Notes: a model not told the origin generated them from the letters alone. Counted from the stretch's first letter, positions 37,291 through 50,975 are shown. The stretch is DNA of 64,000 bases from Phoebastria nigripes (GCA_035582835.1 JAYKAV010000405.1:41959-105958); one strand, 5' to 3'. Translations and numbers: made by a program.

Positions 37291-38138
37291 ATATACTCCA
37301 TATATAGAAGTTTTTTGCTGAGCTGATAAAGTTAGGGCAACTGTATACAAGCTTATTTCTATAGGGGATTATGTTGTTTATGTATATCAGTGTTGTGTAA
37401 CGGAGAAATGTTACTTCATATAATTGGTTGTAGAACTAAACAAATCCCCTGAAGTTTGTGCTCTTTCTGTCTAAATCCAAACTGAATAGAGTTTAGGTAA
37501 TGATAATTATGTCCCCTTCCAGCCTTAATCCTCCTTTTAACAACTGAGCAATTACAACGTCACAGTGGAATCCTGTAGCAGTAATACATAGAGTTCATGT
37601 TAGCCAAAGAGTATGGCTAACGAACGCTGTCACTGGCTACCTGTAAAAGACTGTGTGCATCAATTGGATGTTTGTATAAACAACAATCTGAAATTTTTCA
37701 CCAGCAAAGCTGTTAAATTTCTATAGTCTAGTTATCAACAGATAGGGACAGAGGGAAGTAGTGTGGATTTAAGAAGACCTAGCCTCACTCTCTCTCCTCT
37801 CACCTCTGAAAAAAATCCCCTAACCAACCCACAGAACAGGAAATACCCTATGGAATGAATTTGAATTAAGGACTACAATGTGTCCTCATTTTAATCCAGG
37901 CAATCAAGTTCAAATCAAATTAACGAAGACTAAAATTAGGCCCCAAATGTTCTTTGAGTATTTTTTTAATTAACTCTGTTTTCTTTTTTTTTTTTGCAGC
38001 TGCTTCTATTCCTTCAGGTTCTGAGTAGAACTGGAGGCAAAGAACTGAAACTGAAAGAACAGTTCTTCTTACGTAAGACACAGCGATCTTGCGCATTTTT
38101 CTCTGCTAGGATTTACAGTTTCAAATACATATGGTGAT

Positions 38139-38170
38139 GGGGGGGCAAGGGGAGACAGGGGAGAGGAGGG
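38139..38170 (+). other. G-quadruplex candidate
   Basis: G runs at 38139-38145 (7), 38149-38152, 38158-38161 and 38168-38170 have loops of 3, 5 and 6 nt. It stands alone in AT-rich DNA. Confidence 0.5.
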
Positions 38171-38621
38171 CTGAATACCTCTTTAAAATTTGACATGCTT
38201 TTCAGAGTTCAACACTTTATAACCCAGTCATAAATCTCTGTAGAAACTTCATGTGAAAGGCTATTTTTCCAGTATTTCTTTTTTAATTTTTAAGTGGGTT
38301 CTGACCACAGTATAACTATTCAGTAGGAGAATTACAAGACAAGTTTGAGCTCTTAGTTGGCAAGTAACATTGGGAGGTCAGACGTTGTGTATTCTTTGGG
38401 AATTTTTGGCCTTTGAGGCTGCCTAGAGAGAATACACCATTGAGAATTTATTTTCAAAGCTTCCCGTCATTCTGAAGATCTGCAGAGAATCCAATATTTT
38501 ATTTTATTTTATGCTTTGAGTGAATATTAGGGAGAAATATTTCTAGTTAAATCAGTTTACTCATTTCTCATTTTAATTACCAGCTTGAATAATTCTCATT
38601 ATTTCTAGTATAAATTTCTGT

Positions 38622-38755
38622 ATTTCCATCTTTGGAGATATTCAAAACCCAGCTGGACAAGGTACTGAGCAGCCTGCTCTAGTATACCCTGCTTTAGTAG
38701 GCTGGAGTAGATGACCTCCAGAGCCATCTACTAATGTTGATTATTCTATGGTTCT
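38622..38755 (+). mobile_element. CR1 LINE 3' end
   Basis: About 134 bp of the CR1 3' region on the plus strand: 'ttggagatattcaaaaccca', then 'gctggacaaggtactgagca', 'cctgctct', 'ctggagtagatgacctccag' and a final 'attctatggttct' that keeps one terminal octamer. The usual 'ggtcccttccaacc' stretch before the tail is degraded. It is 5'-truncated and non-coding. Confidence 0.88.
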
Positions 38756-39665
38756 CACTGAAGCTCTTTTTAAATGCTATTCTTGACACTACCCTGGAAG
38801 TCTGCTTATGGGCAGAATATACAAGTACTAATGATGTTATTTATTCATATATTCAAAATCCTTTCCACCATTTGCCCTAACTTGGGCAGGTTCATCACAA
38901 GATAATGGGACAGATTTTCCATAAAAGCAAGACTGAGATTTGAGGAATTAGCTTGGAACTTGTTTGTGTTCAAATGGCTGCAGGTCTGTAATTATTCTGT
39001 TATAGCATACTGTGCTCTAACCCCACCCTTCCTGCCCTGGTCTAGTCACACAGTGTTTGTAAAGGCTGTTATTTCCTAATCACTCATACTGCCTTTGGCT
39101 CAGCAGACAGGAGGGCACTTGGAATTTAAGTCTTCCCAGTGGTGTGTGGGTGGAGTCTCAACGTACCAGGAATGCATCAAAGATTTATTGGCCAAATGTC
39201 CTGGCTAAGGATGCTCCATGCTTTGTGGATGTGGCCAGCACACGCTTCTGTAGAGTGATCTCAATGTGGTCACACTTAGAAACAAGATAACAGAGCAGTG
39301 TAGGTGTGACCTAGGATTGTTGCATTCTCCTGCAATAAAGAGATAAAACAGTAGACCGTACATTCTGTTCCAGCAAAATTGAATTCTGGACACTAGTATT
39401 GTAGGAGATATAGATACACAAATGCTTAGCTTTATATATAGTGAGGGGTCCCATTGATTGCAACGAGACTAGTAGGGGTAGGCAGATTTAAACTCAGATG
39501 GAATTAATGACAAACTAAGACATTAGATGTTATGCTTTCTTGATGAATAATCCATTTACCTGACAGTCTTTGGAATAATAAATTGAATACTTTTCCAGTG
39601 ATGATACTGCCTTACTGTGGTGTACTGGTCTGTACAGTTTTTCTAAAAGGTTGTCCTCATTGGTC

Positions 39666-39730
39666 CATTTTTAAAGGCAAAAAAATTTAGGCACGGGAAT
39701 TGGCTTGCTCAAAGATAGAAAATAAAGGAG
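39666..39730 (-). mobile_element. Possible MIR-like SINE fragment
   Basis: The plus strand shows 'ttaggcacgggaattggctt' and 'gctcaaagata', similar to the antisense of the MIR core. It is short and diverged. Confidence 0.35.
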
Positions 39731-42700
39731 AAAATTTTGTCTTCTAATGTACTTATAAAAATATTGTAGGTCTCAGGCTAAGGTTAAAATCTACCACTGA
39801 ACCAATGCTCAATATTTATTAACTAGAGGGATTAAATAAAAGCGTAGCTTCTCCTCACTTTCCAGACATAATTTTAATTATTTCCAACTCATGTTCTACG
39901 CAGTGAAATTTTTAAAATCTTATTTTTAAATAAGAATAAGCACTGCATGTTTTGGAATGGTATGAACTGTTATGATCAATAAATAAAGCTTACTTAAAAA
40001 ATCACAGTATAATTTAAGCTGTGGAGTTACTGTAGTATGTTTGTAATGTGTGACTTTGGCATCCATCAAGAGAATGGGAAGGGGAAGCACAGAGGAATAC
40101 ATTAGTGCTACTGGGAGAGGTACTGTGTACATCCTAAGTGTTAGTATTCCTGAATTCAAATCCTGGAAGGAGGTGTTCATCTCCTCGTATTATTGTCCAA
40201 GAAATCAGAAAAGTGAGCAGCGGAACAAACAGACACCCTTTGATAAGTTATAAAAGTCCTTTATATCTAGGTCACGGTAGAAATAATTTTAAACTGGATG
40301 TTCATATTTAATATAAAAATACATAATATACACTATTCACACAACCATTTCATTGTCCCTTGGGACAAGGTATAGGAAATGCAGTGTTGCTGTTCTCATT
40401 TCACGGGTGCTGAAAGGCTCAAGTGCCTCTTTTCTCTAGAATGTTTGTGTGAGGGAGCGTATTTGAATCTGCTTAAAATTAGCTTGAAACATGGATGTAT
40501 TTTAATGTTGTAGCTCCCACTCCCTCCCCTCTGCCATCCCATTGTTAACTGAAAAAAGCAGTTAACATATTGGCAGTGTTCCACATCCCTGTATTGCAGG
40601 AATGAATTTGAATGTAGGGAGGGAGTGTTTGAATGGAAAAGCAAAATTCAAGGTAAAATTATCCTATACCTTGTAGCTGATGGTCTGTTAATCTGCTCTT
40701 ATAAACAAAAGACTTCGTGGTATCCAAATGCCTCTTGAATCTGAATTTTTCCCTGATTTTTGGAAGTAATATTTTACTGGATGAAATTTTTAACAAGAGA
40801 TTTGTGGTTTGTGTGCAGTAACTCTGGAGGTGCAGGTGTCTGGGGACACCTCTGCCTAATCCAAACATCCTCGAATGCCAAGTCACCCTTTCTGCCCAGG
40901 ATTCAAGCCAAAAATAAAAGCTGATATTCTTCAAAAGATTGTCAGCCTTGCAAGTTAAAGTGGTACTGCATATGAGATGTGCTTTGTGTTCTACTTCACT
41001 TTGCCAGCCTTTTAGACGGCAAATGTGCTAATGTGCTATAGTTATTGAAAAAAAAAAAAAAAACCAACAAAAAAAGACTAGTCAGATAGTTTTCTTCTTG
41101 GTTTACATGTAAGCAAGTACTGCAGATTAATGGAATTTTCTTACTTAGAAACCAGTTCGTCATGTTGCACAGGCACTCACAGTCAGAGTGTTTGTTTAAA
41201 AACAATCAAAAAACCCCTATTGGGTTCTTTTCCATAGGGTAAAGCTCTTGTGGGGAATTGAAACTTGTGAAGAGGATGGTCAGTCATTGTCTGAAGGGCA
41301 ATGGGAGTTTACACTGGAAGCATCTCTCGCAACAGCATCTTCATCTAGGTTGGATGAGACTCTGAACTGCTGTTTTAGTATATTCTTATATCCAGTTGGC
41401 ACGTGGTCCTGTGTGGGCATTCCAATGCATACATAATTCATTGCTATTATTATTTTAAATTATGTACAGATTTTTTCCTATCTTAGTTACATACAAAAGA
41501 CAGTTCTGCATCTGTAGGAACAGTTTCTACTGATATTTACAAGTATCTTCATGTACAGTTTGGTCACTTCTGCAGCAGGGCTTGCCTAGGGGAGTTACCG
41601 TGACTACTAGAATTTCCACCTTCTATGTCAGTCAACACATATAAGCATACAAATAGAGCCAGGCTATGCATAGCAGGGGCTGCCTAGACCCGGAGAGCTC
41701 CAGTAATAATGAAACAAAGGCTTCGGTGTGAACAGCGCTGGGAGTTGTCCATCCATTGTCTCATGTCAGACCAATGTCTCATCTATGCAAGGACTAACTG
41801 GGGAGTTCCTGAACCATGGAGGGAACTGATGCACTAAGTGCATACAGTCACAGCCCTGATACCAAACTACGCTAAAATTTTAATTTGAATTTTCTTCTTC
41901 TATAACTGACATAACTCAAATTCCATGGGTTTGGCTATGCTAGAAGTCTATCTTATTCCTCTTTAACAGGGTTTCTGATGCAGAGGAACTGTGTTTAGAA
42001 CTGACAATAGAGGCAAATCCAAAAGCCATCAGTTCGAGGTAACCTGCATCAAACCTGCTACAATGCATCTGCATAGCCCCAGCAAGTCCTGGATGCGTTG
42101 AGCTTACAGCTCAATACTGTATAGTGCTCACTGTGAATCTTATACACAAACAGTGTGTTGGTCTGACTTCATGTACAAAACAGATTTGCTTTTCACATGT
42201 ATGGTGACCATTTGTTGGGAAGTAACACCAGAAATTCAGATGATGACTCAAAATATACATTACTACCAAAACCAGTATTCTGTTGATCAATAGTGCCAGA
42301 GCTGACAGGTCTACGTACTTGTGCTTGTTAGCTTGGTCCGTTAAATGCAGTAGTCACTGTGTTAAGTGTAGCAGTAAAGACTATACTCCATCCCCATACA
42401 ATCCTTTGAAGAGAAGCTAAGTCCTGTGGCTTCCTGCTGAATTTAAGTCTACCCTCAGCAGGAAACAGCTTCCTTTGGGCTGATCTTCCTGATTTCGAGG
42501 TCATTTGGAGAGCTCCTATCTAACCTCCTTACCCTGTCTGTTCTCCCACTGTGTCAACCCTCAGCGCTTGAACATGTAGCCTTTGAATATGACAAAATGT
42601 TCATTATTTCATTGTTAGGGTAACAGAATCCTTTTTCCTTCCTGCTAGTTATTCCCCTTGGTGTTGCTGGTAATGGTGGCCCCACTGCTGTCATATACCA

Positions 42701-42809
42701 TATATCATATTAAAGTGACTTTTGTCATTCATATTTCGTTTTCTGTGTCAGTTGTGTTTTAGGGAACCTTTGTCCCATGACTGCTGGGTAACTCAATTGC
42801 ATATGGGCC

Positions 42810-42888
42810 CAGATAGACTTCTTCTGTTTAAGAAAGTGGGACATGATAATGAAGTCTATCTGACCCTCTTTAAAAGGGTCAAATAGAC
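42810..42888. repeat. Three-arm nested inverted repeat
   Basis: Arm A (42810-42821) is a perfect reverse complement of arm B (42851-42862, 12 bp). Arm B's extension (42854-42867) pairs with arm C (42875-42888) at 13 of 14 positions around a 7-nt loop. Arms A and C therefore compete for B. A further 6-bp stem lies downstream near 42917-42931. The origin may be a decayed palindromic transposon. Confidence 0.6.
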
Positions 42889-45059
42889 CCTACTGTAGAA
42901 CAGGTTGGTTAGTGCTTACCAGTGGTAAGTAGACTGTGTACTTAGGGTAAGCAGTCTCATATGTGGTGTCAGCCCCACGGCAGCCTAACTCAGGACTGGA
43001 ACCTTATCTTAGTAAAAACATTAGATAATAACTGTACTTGATGTGGCTGGGATCTATGGCCATCAGGTATTTTTCCATAGTCACTGATTTTTATTTTGAG
43101 TTTAATGTCTTATTCATTTAACTACACTTAACATAATGTTTCTTAAACATGAGTGGAAACAGCAATTTTGTTACTAGCAAGACAGGAACACAAATGGTAA
43201 TGCAGTAAGTAATAACTGACATACCTAGCCCTTCTGTCTGAAAAATTATTACATTTTAAAGTGAAATAAAGGCCAGCTTTTGCTGGAAGGAAGCATTTTG
43301 CTGAAGAAGTAAGGAGGCTGGTAGGGGACAAAGACATCTTTTCTTCTCCTACTCCTTTTAAGAATTTTTAAATGAAGGTATTTCTTAACAAAGAGCAGTT
43401 TGGAGGAGAGCAATATTTCTGCCTCCTAGAAAAATCCTCTGCGTTGGCCCCATCCAGCCCTTCTCCAAGCTTGCACTTGTCCCACTGTGACATTAGTTCT
43501 GAACCTCATTCATTTGTTGCCATTTTTCTTTCTGCTTACTTCACCTTACCTTACCCCTCTTTAATTTTAAAACATACACAGATGTGCCTTTGTTTCTAAA
43601 TCCTTCTCTCCATTCTTAATTTTTTTATAGATCTGTCACTTGTCTTAACTAATGTCAACCTCCCTATATTTCCTTACCAGTTATGACTGTCTGAGAAACA
43701 CAATTCTTTCATGTGTCCTCTATGAAGGACTGCAGATCTACTACCTCTTTCGGTTTATCTTCTGGATATAGGAAAAGGGATGAGTAATATTATTCTGCCT
43801 TGTAATACATGTATTCATCCAAGAAGGAGGAGAGGGAATAGAGTCTTTGAAGTCCATCCCAGGAGCATAAGAGTTTGTAAGAATTCAGGTACACAGAATA
43901 TTTTTTTACTAGATATAAAAGTCAAGTCACATTGCCCCTTTTTAAATGCAAGGAGGATAAACTTTTATTAGGAATTTGGACCATGTTTTCAGTGTATCAG
44001 GAAGAGAGGAAAAATTTTTTCCATTATTCCAAGTATCTGACTGCCCTTATTGTGTTCTCATTAATCATGGAACAGTTGGAGAACAATCCCATTAAAAAAA
44101 AAAAAAAAGACAAAAAAACCCCAACAATTTCCTGTTCCAGCATGGGGTATAAATGCAATTTCCCTGTCTGGCTTCTTGATTGTAGTAACCTCCTTAGGCT
44201 AAATTGAAGGACTTCTTGCTGGGCAACTAGGATTGAAGAGAAAAGCCCCTTCCCTTGCAGATACAGAACTCTTTCTTAGGTTGCATACAACAGAGAAAAA
44301 CTTGTTATAAGGCCAGACGTTGGTGATTAGACTGTAGGAGGACAATTACTTGCCAAATGTTTTTCGTATAGCAAATTCAAGATTTATCAAAATCTATTGT
44401 ATTGTTTGTCCTCCTTCACCCTCAGCTCTAGGATACCAGTTAATACATTAGAAAAAACAGCAGATGCATGATTTGTGCAGTTAATGAGTCTGCTCTTCTG
44501 TCTACGGCTGATGGTGTTAAGATAAGGTCCATGGTGTCTTAACACTAAGTGAGTGGAAAGTTCTTGGACCTTTTAAAATAGCACCAAACTGTCTCATCAG
44601 ATGTGCCAGGCAGAAATTTAACTGTTGTGTGCTGCTCTTGAGTGTGTGGGTCATTTGTGTTAGGGGTATTTATGCTGGAACTGACTTAGCAGCAGTCCAC
44701 AGAGCCTGACATCCTAAGATTTGACTCTGGCCAATATGAAGTGATTCAGAAACTGGTACAAGAAATTCTGTAACAATTATTCAGTTAAAAGACAAGCTTC
44801 TCAAAGTTTCTTCGTTGCTCCCATCTTCATTATCTAGCAGAGGATTTTTTTGAAACGTGGCAGTGTATGCCTTTTCTACTTTTTTATCCTCTCTACGGTC
44901 ATATATATAAAAGTATATAGAGGTTTGGTAGTATGCATCCAGTGAGCAATTACCAAAACTCCCTGCTTGTCTAGGGATGTTGTGTATGGCCATAACAAAA
45001 TGAAATTAAACTACTTAACCAACTAGAGGTCTAGCTCCAAGCCTTTGAAATGTCAGAGG

Positions 45060-45172
45060 AGGGGAAAAAAATACACCCACCCACCCACCCCACAAAAAAA
45101 CCCCAACACTGCCCACCCCAAAACCACAAACAAACAAAAACCAAACCAAACCAAACAAACCCAACCCTGTAA
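45060..45172 (+). repeat. A/C-rich low-complexity tract with G4 on the minus strand
   Basis: About 110 bp is nearly free of T and passes from CCCA repeats to CAAA/CCAAA repeats. At 45076-45091, four C runs of 3-4 separated by single A bases give a strong G-quadruplex candidate on the minus strand. A simple tract, with no gene nearby. Confidence 0.75.
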
Positions 45173-45608
45173 ATGTTGATCCAGCATCAAGGTTTAACAG
45201 AAGAATCTTATCCCAGGAGACAAATTGCCAAATAGAGAGTATCAATTAGTGCTTTTCCTAGCAAAATTAGCAAACTGTGCTGATTTGGTATTGGCTTCAC
45301 ATACTGTTTCTCTGTATTTATGTTCCCCAGAATCAGGGGCATATTGAATGGTTATGAAGAGACTGGGCTCTCGTTCACTGAGGCTTAAAAATTTAGGGAA
45401 AACACTGTTAGGTAACTCCAGGCTGGCTGCCTATTCTCTCATATATAGGATGGCAAACTCTGGGACCCTGGGACCTGCTCTAAAACTTGGTGTGTTTTCA
45501 AAAGTACGGAGCAAATTTGATTCCTTTTCCACAGTGACAATGTCAGTCCAATGCAATGCAATTTTGTGTTTAAATTAAGCTCAATTAATTAGACTGAACA
45601 TATTCACC

Positions 45609-45628
45609 AAAAAAAAAAAAAAAAAAAA
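45609..45628 (+). repeat. A20 homopolymer
   Basis: Twenty A bases. The preceding 250 bp includes a 76-codon frame of no known family; there is no sign of a processed gene copy or target duplication. Confidence 0.8.
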
Positions 45629-47149
45629 GATTTATGATGTGGCAACAAGTCACACAAATGATCTACCCAGTGCACTTTACACGGGGTGTTCAACTGCCAT
45701 ACTACAACACTGAGTTGACCAGATTGAAACTCATAATCTCATTTTGATTTTCACAATTCTGACACTCAGTTGAACGTACCTTTTGATAGGCTTTCATATT
45801 TTTAGCTGTCCACTTTCTCATATGGCTTTCTGTCAATCTTTGTCACTTAGAAGTCTCAGACTGAAATGTCTTTCTGAGGCAAAATTTGCCCCCTCCCCCC
45901 AGCCCCCAGCACAAGTAAAACACACTTTCATTTTGTTTTCTGATTTGGATTTCAAATTAATTGTCTGATCTTTTTCCTATTACCAGTACTGTCTTAAATA
46001 CTGGATGCCAGTGGTCTTTGCACATATAAATCCATCATACAACCAGCTCAAGAGAAGAGTGTACCCTGTTAGATTTCCTCTTTTTAAAAGTCCTCCTTCA
46101 ATTCTGTCTATTGTCTATCACATCATTCAGTAAGCTCCCAGATTTTGCCAGTTTCTAGCACTTTTAACTTCAGGATATACAGAATTAGTCTTTTTATACT
46201 CACCAGAAGACTCAACCTCACTACCACTTCCTTAAATACTTTGACTAGCTCATCACTTATGTCAAGATTTAATCCAGGTCTGGTCTTCGTAGAATTGCCG
46301 TAGATGATTTCACAGCACTCCTTTCTTTCCTTGTCCCCTTCTAGTGCCTGCCTTTTCTCTGATGATTCATACCTGTGTAATCAGCTGTTATTCAGCTGAG
46401 CAGCACCTGGTATTCCATCTCACTTTTTACAGCTCTCCACTTTGAATCTTTCCCTTTTTTCAAATTTTAATCTCAAAACAGAGTTTTATTTCTTTCTCTT
46501 TGGTGTTAATGAGCTTCATGAATGGATATCTTTATGTGGTTTGCTGATGTTTTTATATCACTGATTTCTGTAATTTAAATTCAATTATGTTTTATTTCTT
46601 TTAACTGTCTGAAGTCTTTTACAGTAACTGTCCCATTTAGAGCTCTATTGCAATGTATTATTGTTTGATAACACTGTGTGTCTTATTATCAATTTGTAAA
46701 AACATGCCTTCTGTCTTTTTCTTTCTCTTTCATTTCTGCACACCGTAATGAATCTGCTTCAAGAGTATTTATATTAAATTAGCACACTATCTCTTTAAAC
46801 AGACAGCTTTCTCTTGGAAGAAATTTTCATCTATTCTGACTTCCCATTGTCACAGAGCTCCCAGGTGCTAGACAAAAGGGGAGCACTACTGCAGTGGTCT
46901 ATGGTTTTCATCTCCCACTGGAAGTTATCTTATAACTGACTGACTTGTCTACTCTATTGCTCTGTATTGCTCATTTTATTTGTCATACCTAGTGCTGGAA
47001 GCCACCATCTCCAAGTAAGTAGTGACTACTCCCCCAGACCATTTTATCTTTTATTATTTATTGTTCCTTTCTGGGGCTGTGTTTGTATACTTACTAAGAA
47101 AATATTAAAAAAAAAAAAAAAAGCTTTCAGCTATTTGCACGTCATTACA

Positions 47150-47200
47150 CTCATGTGATCCAAGACTGGATTTGAACCAGGCTTCCAGTAGCAAAGATCA
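47150..47200 (-). mobile_element. Possible tRNA-derived or MIR-like fragment
   Basis: The plus strand carries 'ctggatttgaaccaggc'. On the minus strand this gives GGTTCAAATCC, which fits the B box of tRNA-type promoters with a 4-bp stem around it. The right-hand words resemble antisense MIR. There is no A box, acceptor stem or anticodon arm, so it is not a tRNA gene. Confidence 0.3.
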
Positions 47201-50019
47201 AACAATTTTTTTCTGACAGCCAGCATGTATCTTCCTCCAATCTATTACTCTCAATAGGTACTTCAGGTTTCGGCTACTGGTACTCCGTGGCATCTCATGG
47301 TGGGCTGAGTGATAGCTTTTCTAGTCTGTCTGTGAAGATGTAACGTGATAAACTTTGTCTTAGCATTTTAGCAAACTCTTTCTGGTGAAAATCAGAGAAG
47401 TGGAAAAGAAAGGATAGAGTACATCACATTTCCAGTTAATAAAGCCATCACTATTTAGCAGTTCTGTAATTGTCAGCAGACTGAAGTACTGGTTGACTGT
47501 AGCCATAAACAACTCCAAGCACAGTAGCACCCTTCATCTCTCCCACTCTTAAGTCTTGCAAATTGTCTCAAAGACACTGAAATCCTAAATGTTTTTTCTC
47601 ACAGTTGGAAAATAAAAAAACCAGACATTGGCAACAATCAGTATTTATGTCCACACTTGAGGTATAGGGAATGTAGAGCATGCAGGGAACTCAGGCAGAC
47701 CTCCACCTTCAGAGTTAGTGTGACCTGCTCTTTTGGTCACTGCCTTGCACCTCAGGCATTGTATTAGTCTCCCACGTAATTACAGCTTAGTGCTGCAGCC
47801 TCTGTTGTGAATTAGTCAGCCTTGTTGAGGGCCAGGGAGCTGAGGTAGGTGTGAAATAGTAGAACTGTGCTGCAGCCAAGGAAACAAGTCTTTCAGTAGG
47901 TTAGTACCACTGGTGTCTCCCTTCATACTAATTTGCCAGGTTTGCGCTACTCCATGCTCCAATATACAAAGTAGTACACCTACACAGGTACTGAGTAACT
48001 TCAGAGGTAACCAAAAACTGAGATACATCACGTGAAAGAATGCAGATACTCTTTAGTACATGTTGGATGTTCAGCTTACAGTAGCAATGAAATGCTCTGA
48101 CACTGCTCTTTCCATCTATGTCCTAGCTCTTCATGTGATATGACAATGTGATGGACATCTAAATCCACCCCCTTGATGTCCAGGAATATTAGTCTCAAAC
48201 ACCAGGTAACTGATTCTTTTGTAAGACTGCCCTCTATAAGAATGGCTCTTCAGCTAGAGGGGGTGACCTGTTAGTACACAGATGAGGTCATAATGTGTGG
48301 GTTAAACACACTTCTGAAATATATTCCACATTTTGCTCCCATTCTAAGGCAAGATGCTTGGAAATTTATGAAAGGATATTTCAATAATTATCTATAGCAC
48401 TCATTAACATGCCTGAAAAAGTACAGGTCTTTCAGATGTACTTTCAAACACAGCTTTAAGACTTGAACAGTTACCCGTTAGATCAAGGACTAAGTCTCAA
48501 GTTCAAGTCAAAATTTCCATGCACAGCCCCAGAGCTCAACAGTTACTGAAAAATACTCCTTGTATTTTCTTCTCTTCCTGAGGTCTAGCTGAACCTGTGC
48601 TTATTGACCTTCAAGGGACACAGCAATATCTTTCTTACTCAGGTCTTTGCCTGAGGGGTGATTCAATGACAGACTGAATTGTCATTCTGNGAATTTGGTT
48701 GGCATTGTGTCAGTTTTGCTTCTCATCAATTTAGATAACTCTAGCTTATCACGTGTCTCTACAATGGGATAGGTATATGATATATATTAAATGGAAACTA
48801 TATACGTAAATATATCCTGGTAACTCTGGCAGCAAAATTATGTAAATGTCAACTGAAAAGCTCTTTCATGCCATTAAGGATGAGTGTGTGCATACTGGGG
48901 TTTTTAACCCTCTACCTGAGAGTCATATATTCACATAGTCGTATCATATAATGCATGCACAATAGCTTTCCTTGTGTGCTCCTAAAATGAGTAGAGATTG
49001 CAGAATATGGATTTAAGGCTTAGCACCTAAGATTTCTGGTAACCCAGTTTTTGTTAATTTTATTATTTTTCTGATAACCATACTTAAAGTATTAAGTATT
49101 GTGACTAGATGCAATACTCATCAGGCAACTCTGGACTCAGAGGTTGGGTTTATCATTAGAATGTTTTGTCAATTTCTAGAAGTAAGTTTGGGAAAAGTAA
49201 GTTACTGTGCAATGTTAAATAATTCAAAAGCACCTTTCTTTCGGAAGCTCTACTGCATCCATGCTTTGGGTAAAGGTGTAGACTTTGGAAGAAGGGTAGC
49301 CTTTATAACAGGGTATATCTGCTGTGAAATTCATATTAAAAAGAGCCCATATTTGGAATATAAACTTCTAAGAGTTTTACAGCTATGATCTTCAGCATGC
49401 TTAATCCTTTTATAGCTCCTACTGTTGTCCAAGTCACATGTTTATTGCTGAACAGAAGGAATGTGTATGACTCATTCCCTGACATCTCTGTTACAGGACT
49501 GGAGTGTGCATGTAGAGCCATGCAGTCACCTTCTGCTTCGATTGAAGTACAGTGAAGCACTGAAAATGAGGAAAAAATTTGCTAGGTTTTTTTGTGGGGC
49601 AAAGAACCTGTAAAACTAAAGGAAGGAGAGTGAAGATATTGGAAGTTGGCAGATGAAATAGGTGTGCACAGGAGGGAGGCTGTGCCTGGCTGGGAGGAGG
49701 GAAGCTGTGACTTAGCATCCTTGAGAGAAATGTGATAGGGGAAAAATGTCTAGCGGGGAAAAATGGTGCTACATCCCCGTTACAATAGGGAAGAAGTTGA
49801 AGGTCTCTTCAGTTAGTCAGTACTGTCTGGGCAAAGAAAGTGGGGAGAGGAACCTGAATGGAGTAACATGGACAAACTGATATCATGAGGAGACAAAGTA
49901 GGAGTTTGTGGTTGGTAAGAAACCACCTGATAGAAGGAGATAAACAAGGAGCTGTGAGAGGAGAACCTAGTCTGACTAGGTAGGACGTTGACCACGAGCA
50001 TAAAGAGTTGTTTGGTGTT

Positions 50020-50046
50020 TGTTGTTGTTTGTTTGTTTGTTTGTTT
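50020..50046 (+). repeat. GTTT microsatellite
   Basis: About six GTTT/GTT units, followed by a short A run at 50052-50060. Confidence 0.75.
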
Positions 50047-50894
50047 AATTTAAAAAAAAAGCATCAGGGAGAGTCCTGTAAAATATCTGTGAAGCCCCTG
50101 ACAAGAAGGAATTTGCAGGCCTGCAAAGATGACAGGAAGCTGCTGCTATTACTTATTCCACAAGCTCAAGTGCTTGAGGTCTGGGTGGTGGCTCTGACAA
50201 GTCCAACCCCAGAGATGTCAGCTGATGTTACAGGCAGCATTTTCTATTTTTCAACTTACTCAAAAAATGCAAGATACTAAAGATACTCCAGAGTTTAAAG
50301 AGTTCTTGTAGTTTACAATTAAAACTTAATTTTCCCCTTATGAAGCGTATACTGTGTTACTGTTTTGACTTGGTTACCTAACTTCCTTGCCATAAGATCT
50401 CCATATCTGTTAGTTTACTGTATGAATTATGCTCACTTAGTGAACAAATACTCAATATTTGTTTTTTATTCTGTTATTCAGTGTGTGCTACAGGCCTTAT
50501 ATACTGCATGCTATTCAACCCCCTGCTGTGAGGACAGTTATGGATTTTTTTTCCCCTCCCTTTGTAATCATTACAAACATATCTAAATGCATCATAAATG
50601 GTAATGCATTTAATATCATAATGTGAAGAGGTTCCATTATTACTTCCAGATGACTGATGGAGAGCCTATTCACAGAGATTAAGGTTGAGAGTGACACGTA
50701 CTTGTAGGTGTCCACTACGATGCGTCTGCAATCTAGTTTTTAAGAGCTCTCTGCATTATATAGCCTATTATATGTTCAAAGCACAGTTCAATTCCAACTG
50801 GAAATGCTCAGCTATTGCATTGAGCAGACCCGGAATCACAAGGCAGGTACTCAAAAAATGAGGGAAAGAACATGTAGTAAGTGCTCAGCTGTGA

Positions 50895-50975
50895 AAGGCT
50901 CAGTTTGAGTGACTTGCCTGATAGTGCCCAAGCATTCTGTATCAGAGATAGGGGAAGATTCTGGTTTTCTAGGAA
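50895..50975 (-). mobile_element. MIR-like SINE fragment
   Basis: The plus strand reads 'ctcagtttgagtgacttgcc', then 'gtgcccaagcattctgta', 'tcagagataggggaagattc' and 'tggttttctagg', following the order of the antisense MIR core and tRNA-like part. About 80 bp is recognisable. Confidence 0.5.

Larger units (their letters stand above)
38756..45059. other. Unique non-coding DNA
   Basis: No gene was recognised. Listed separately are a MIR-like piece (39666-39730) and a nested inverted repeat (42810-42888). A runs occur at about 41046-41062 and 44094-44108. Around 41760-41800 the words 'gtcagaccaatgtctcatcta' weakly recall the antisense tail of old CR1 elements, but this is too short to call. Confidence 0.55.

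Noticed and set aside
37981..38030. Polypyrimidine tract followed by CAG, resembling a splice acceptor
   Set aside because: The sequence after it has an early in-frame stop in the frames checked and no matching donor or coding similarity.
41758..41800. Possible antisense end of an old CR1
   Set aside because: Similarity covers about 25 bases and cannot be extended.
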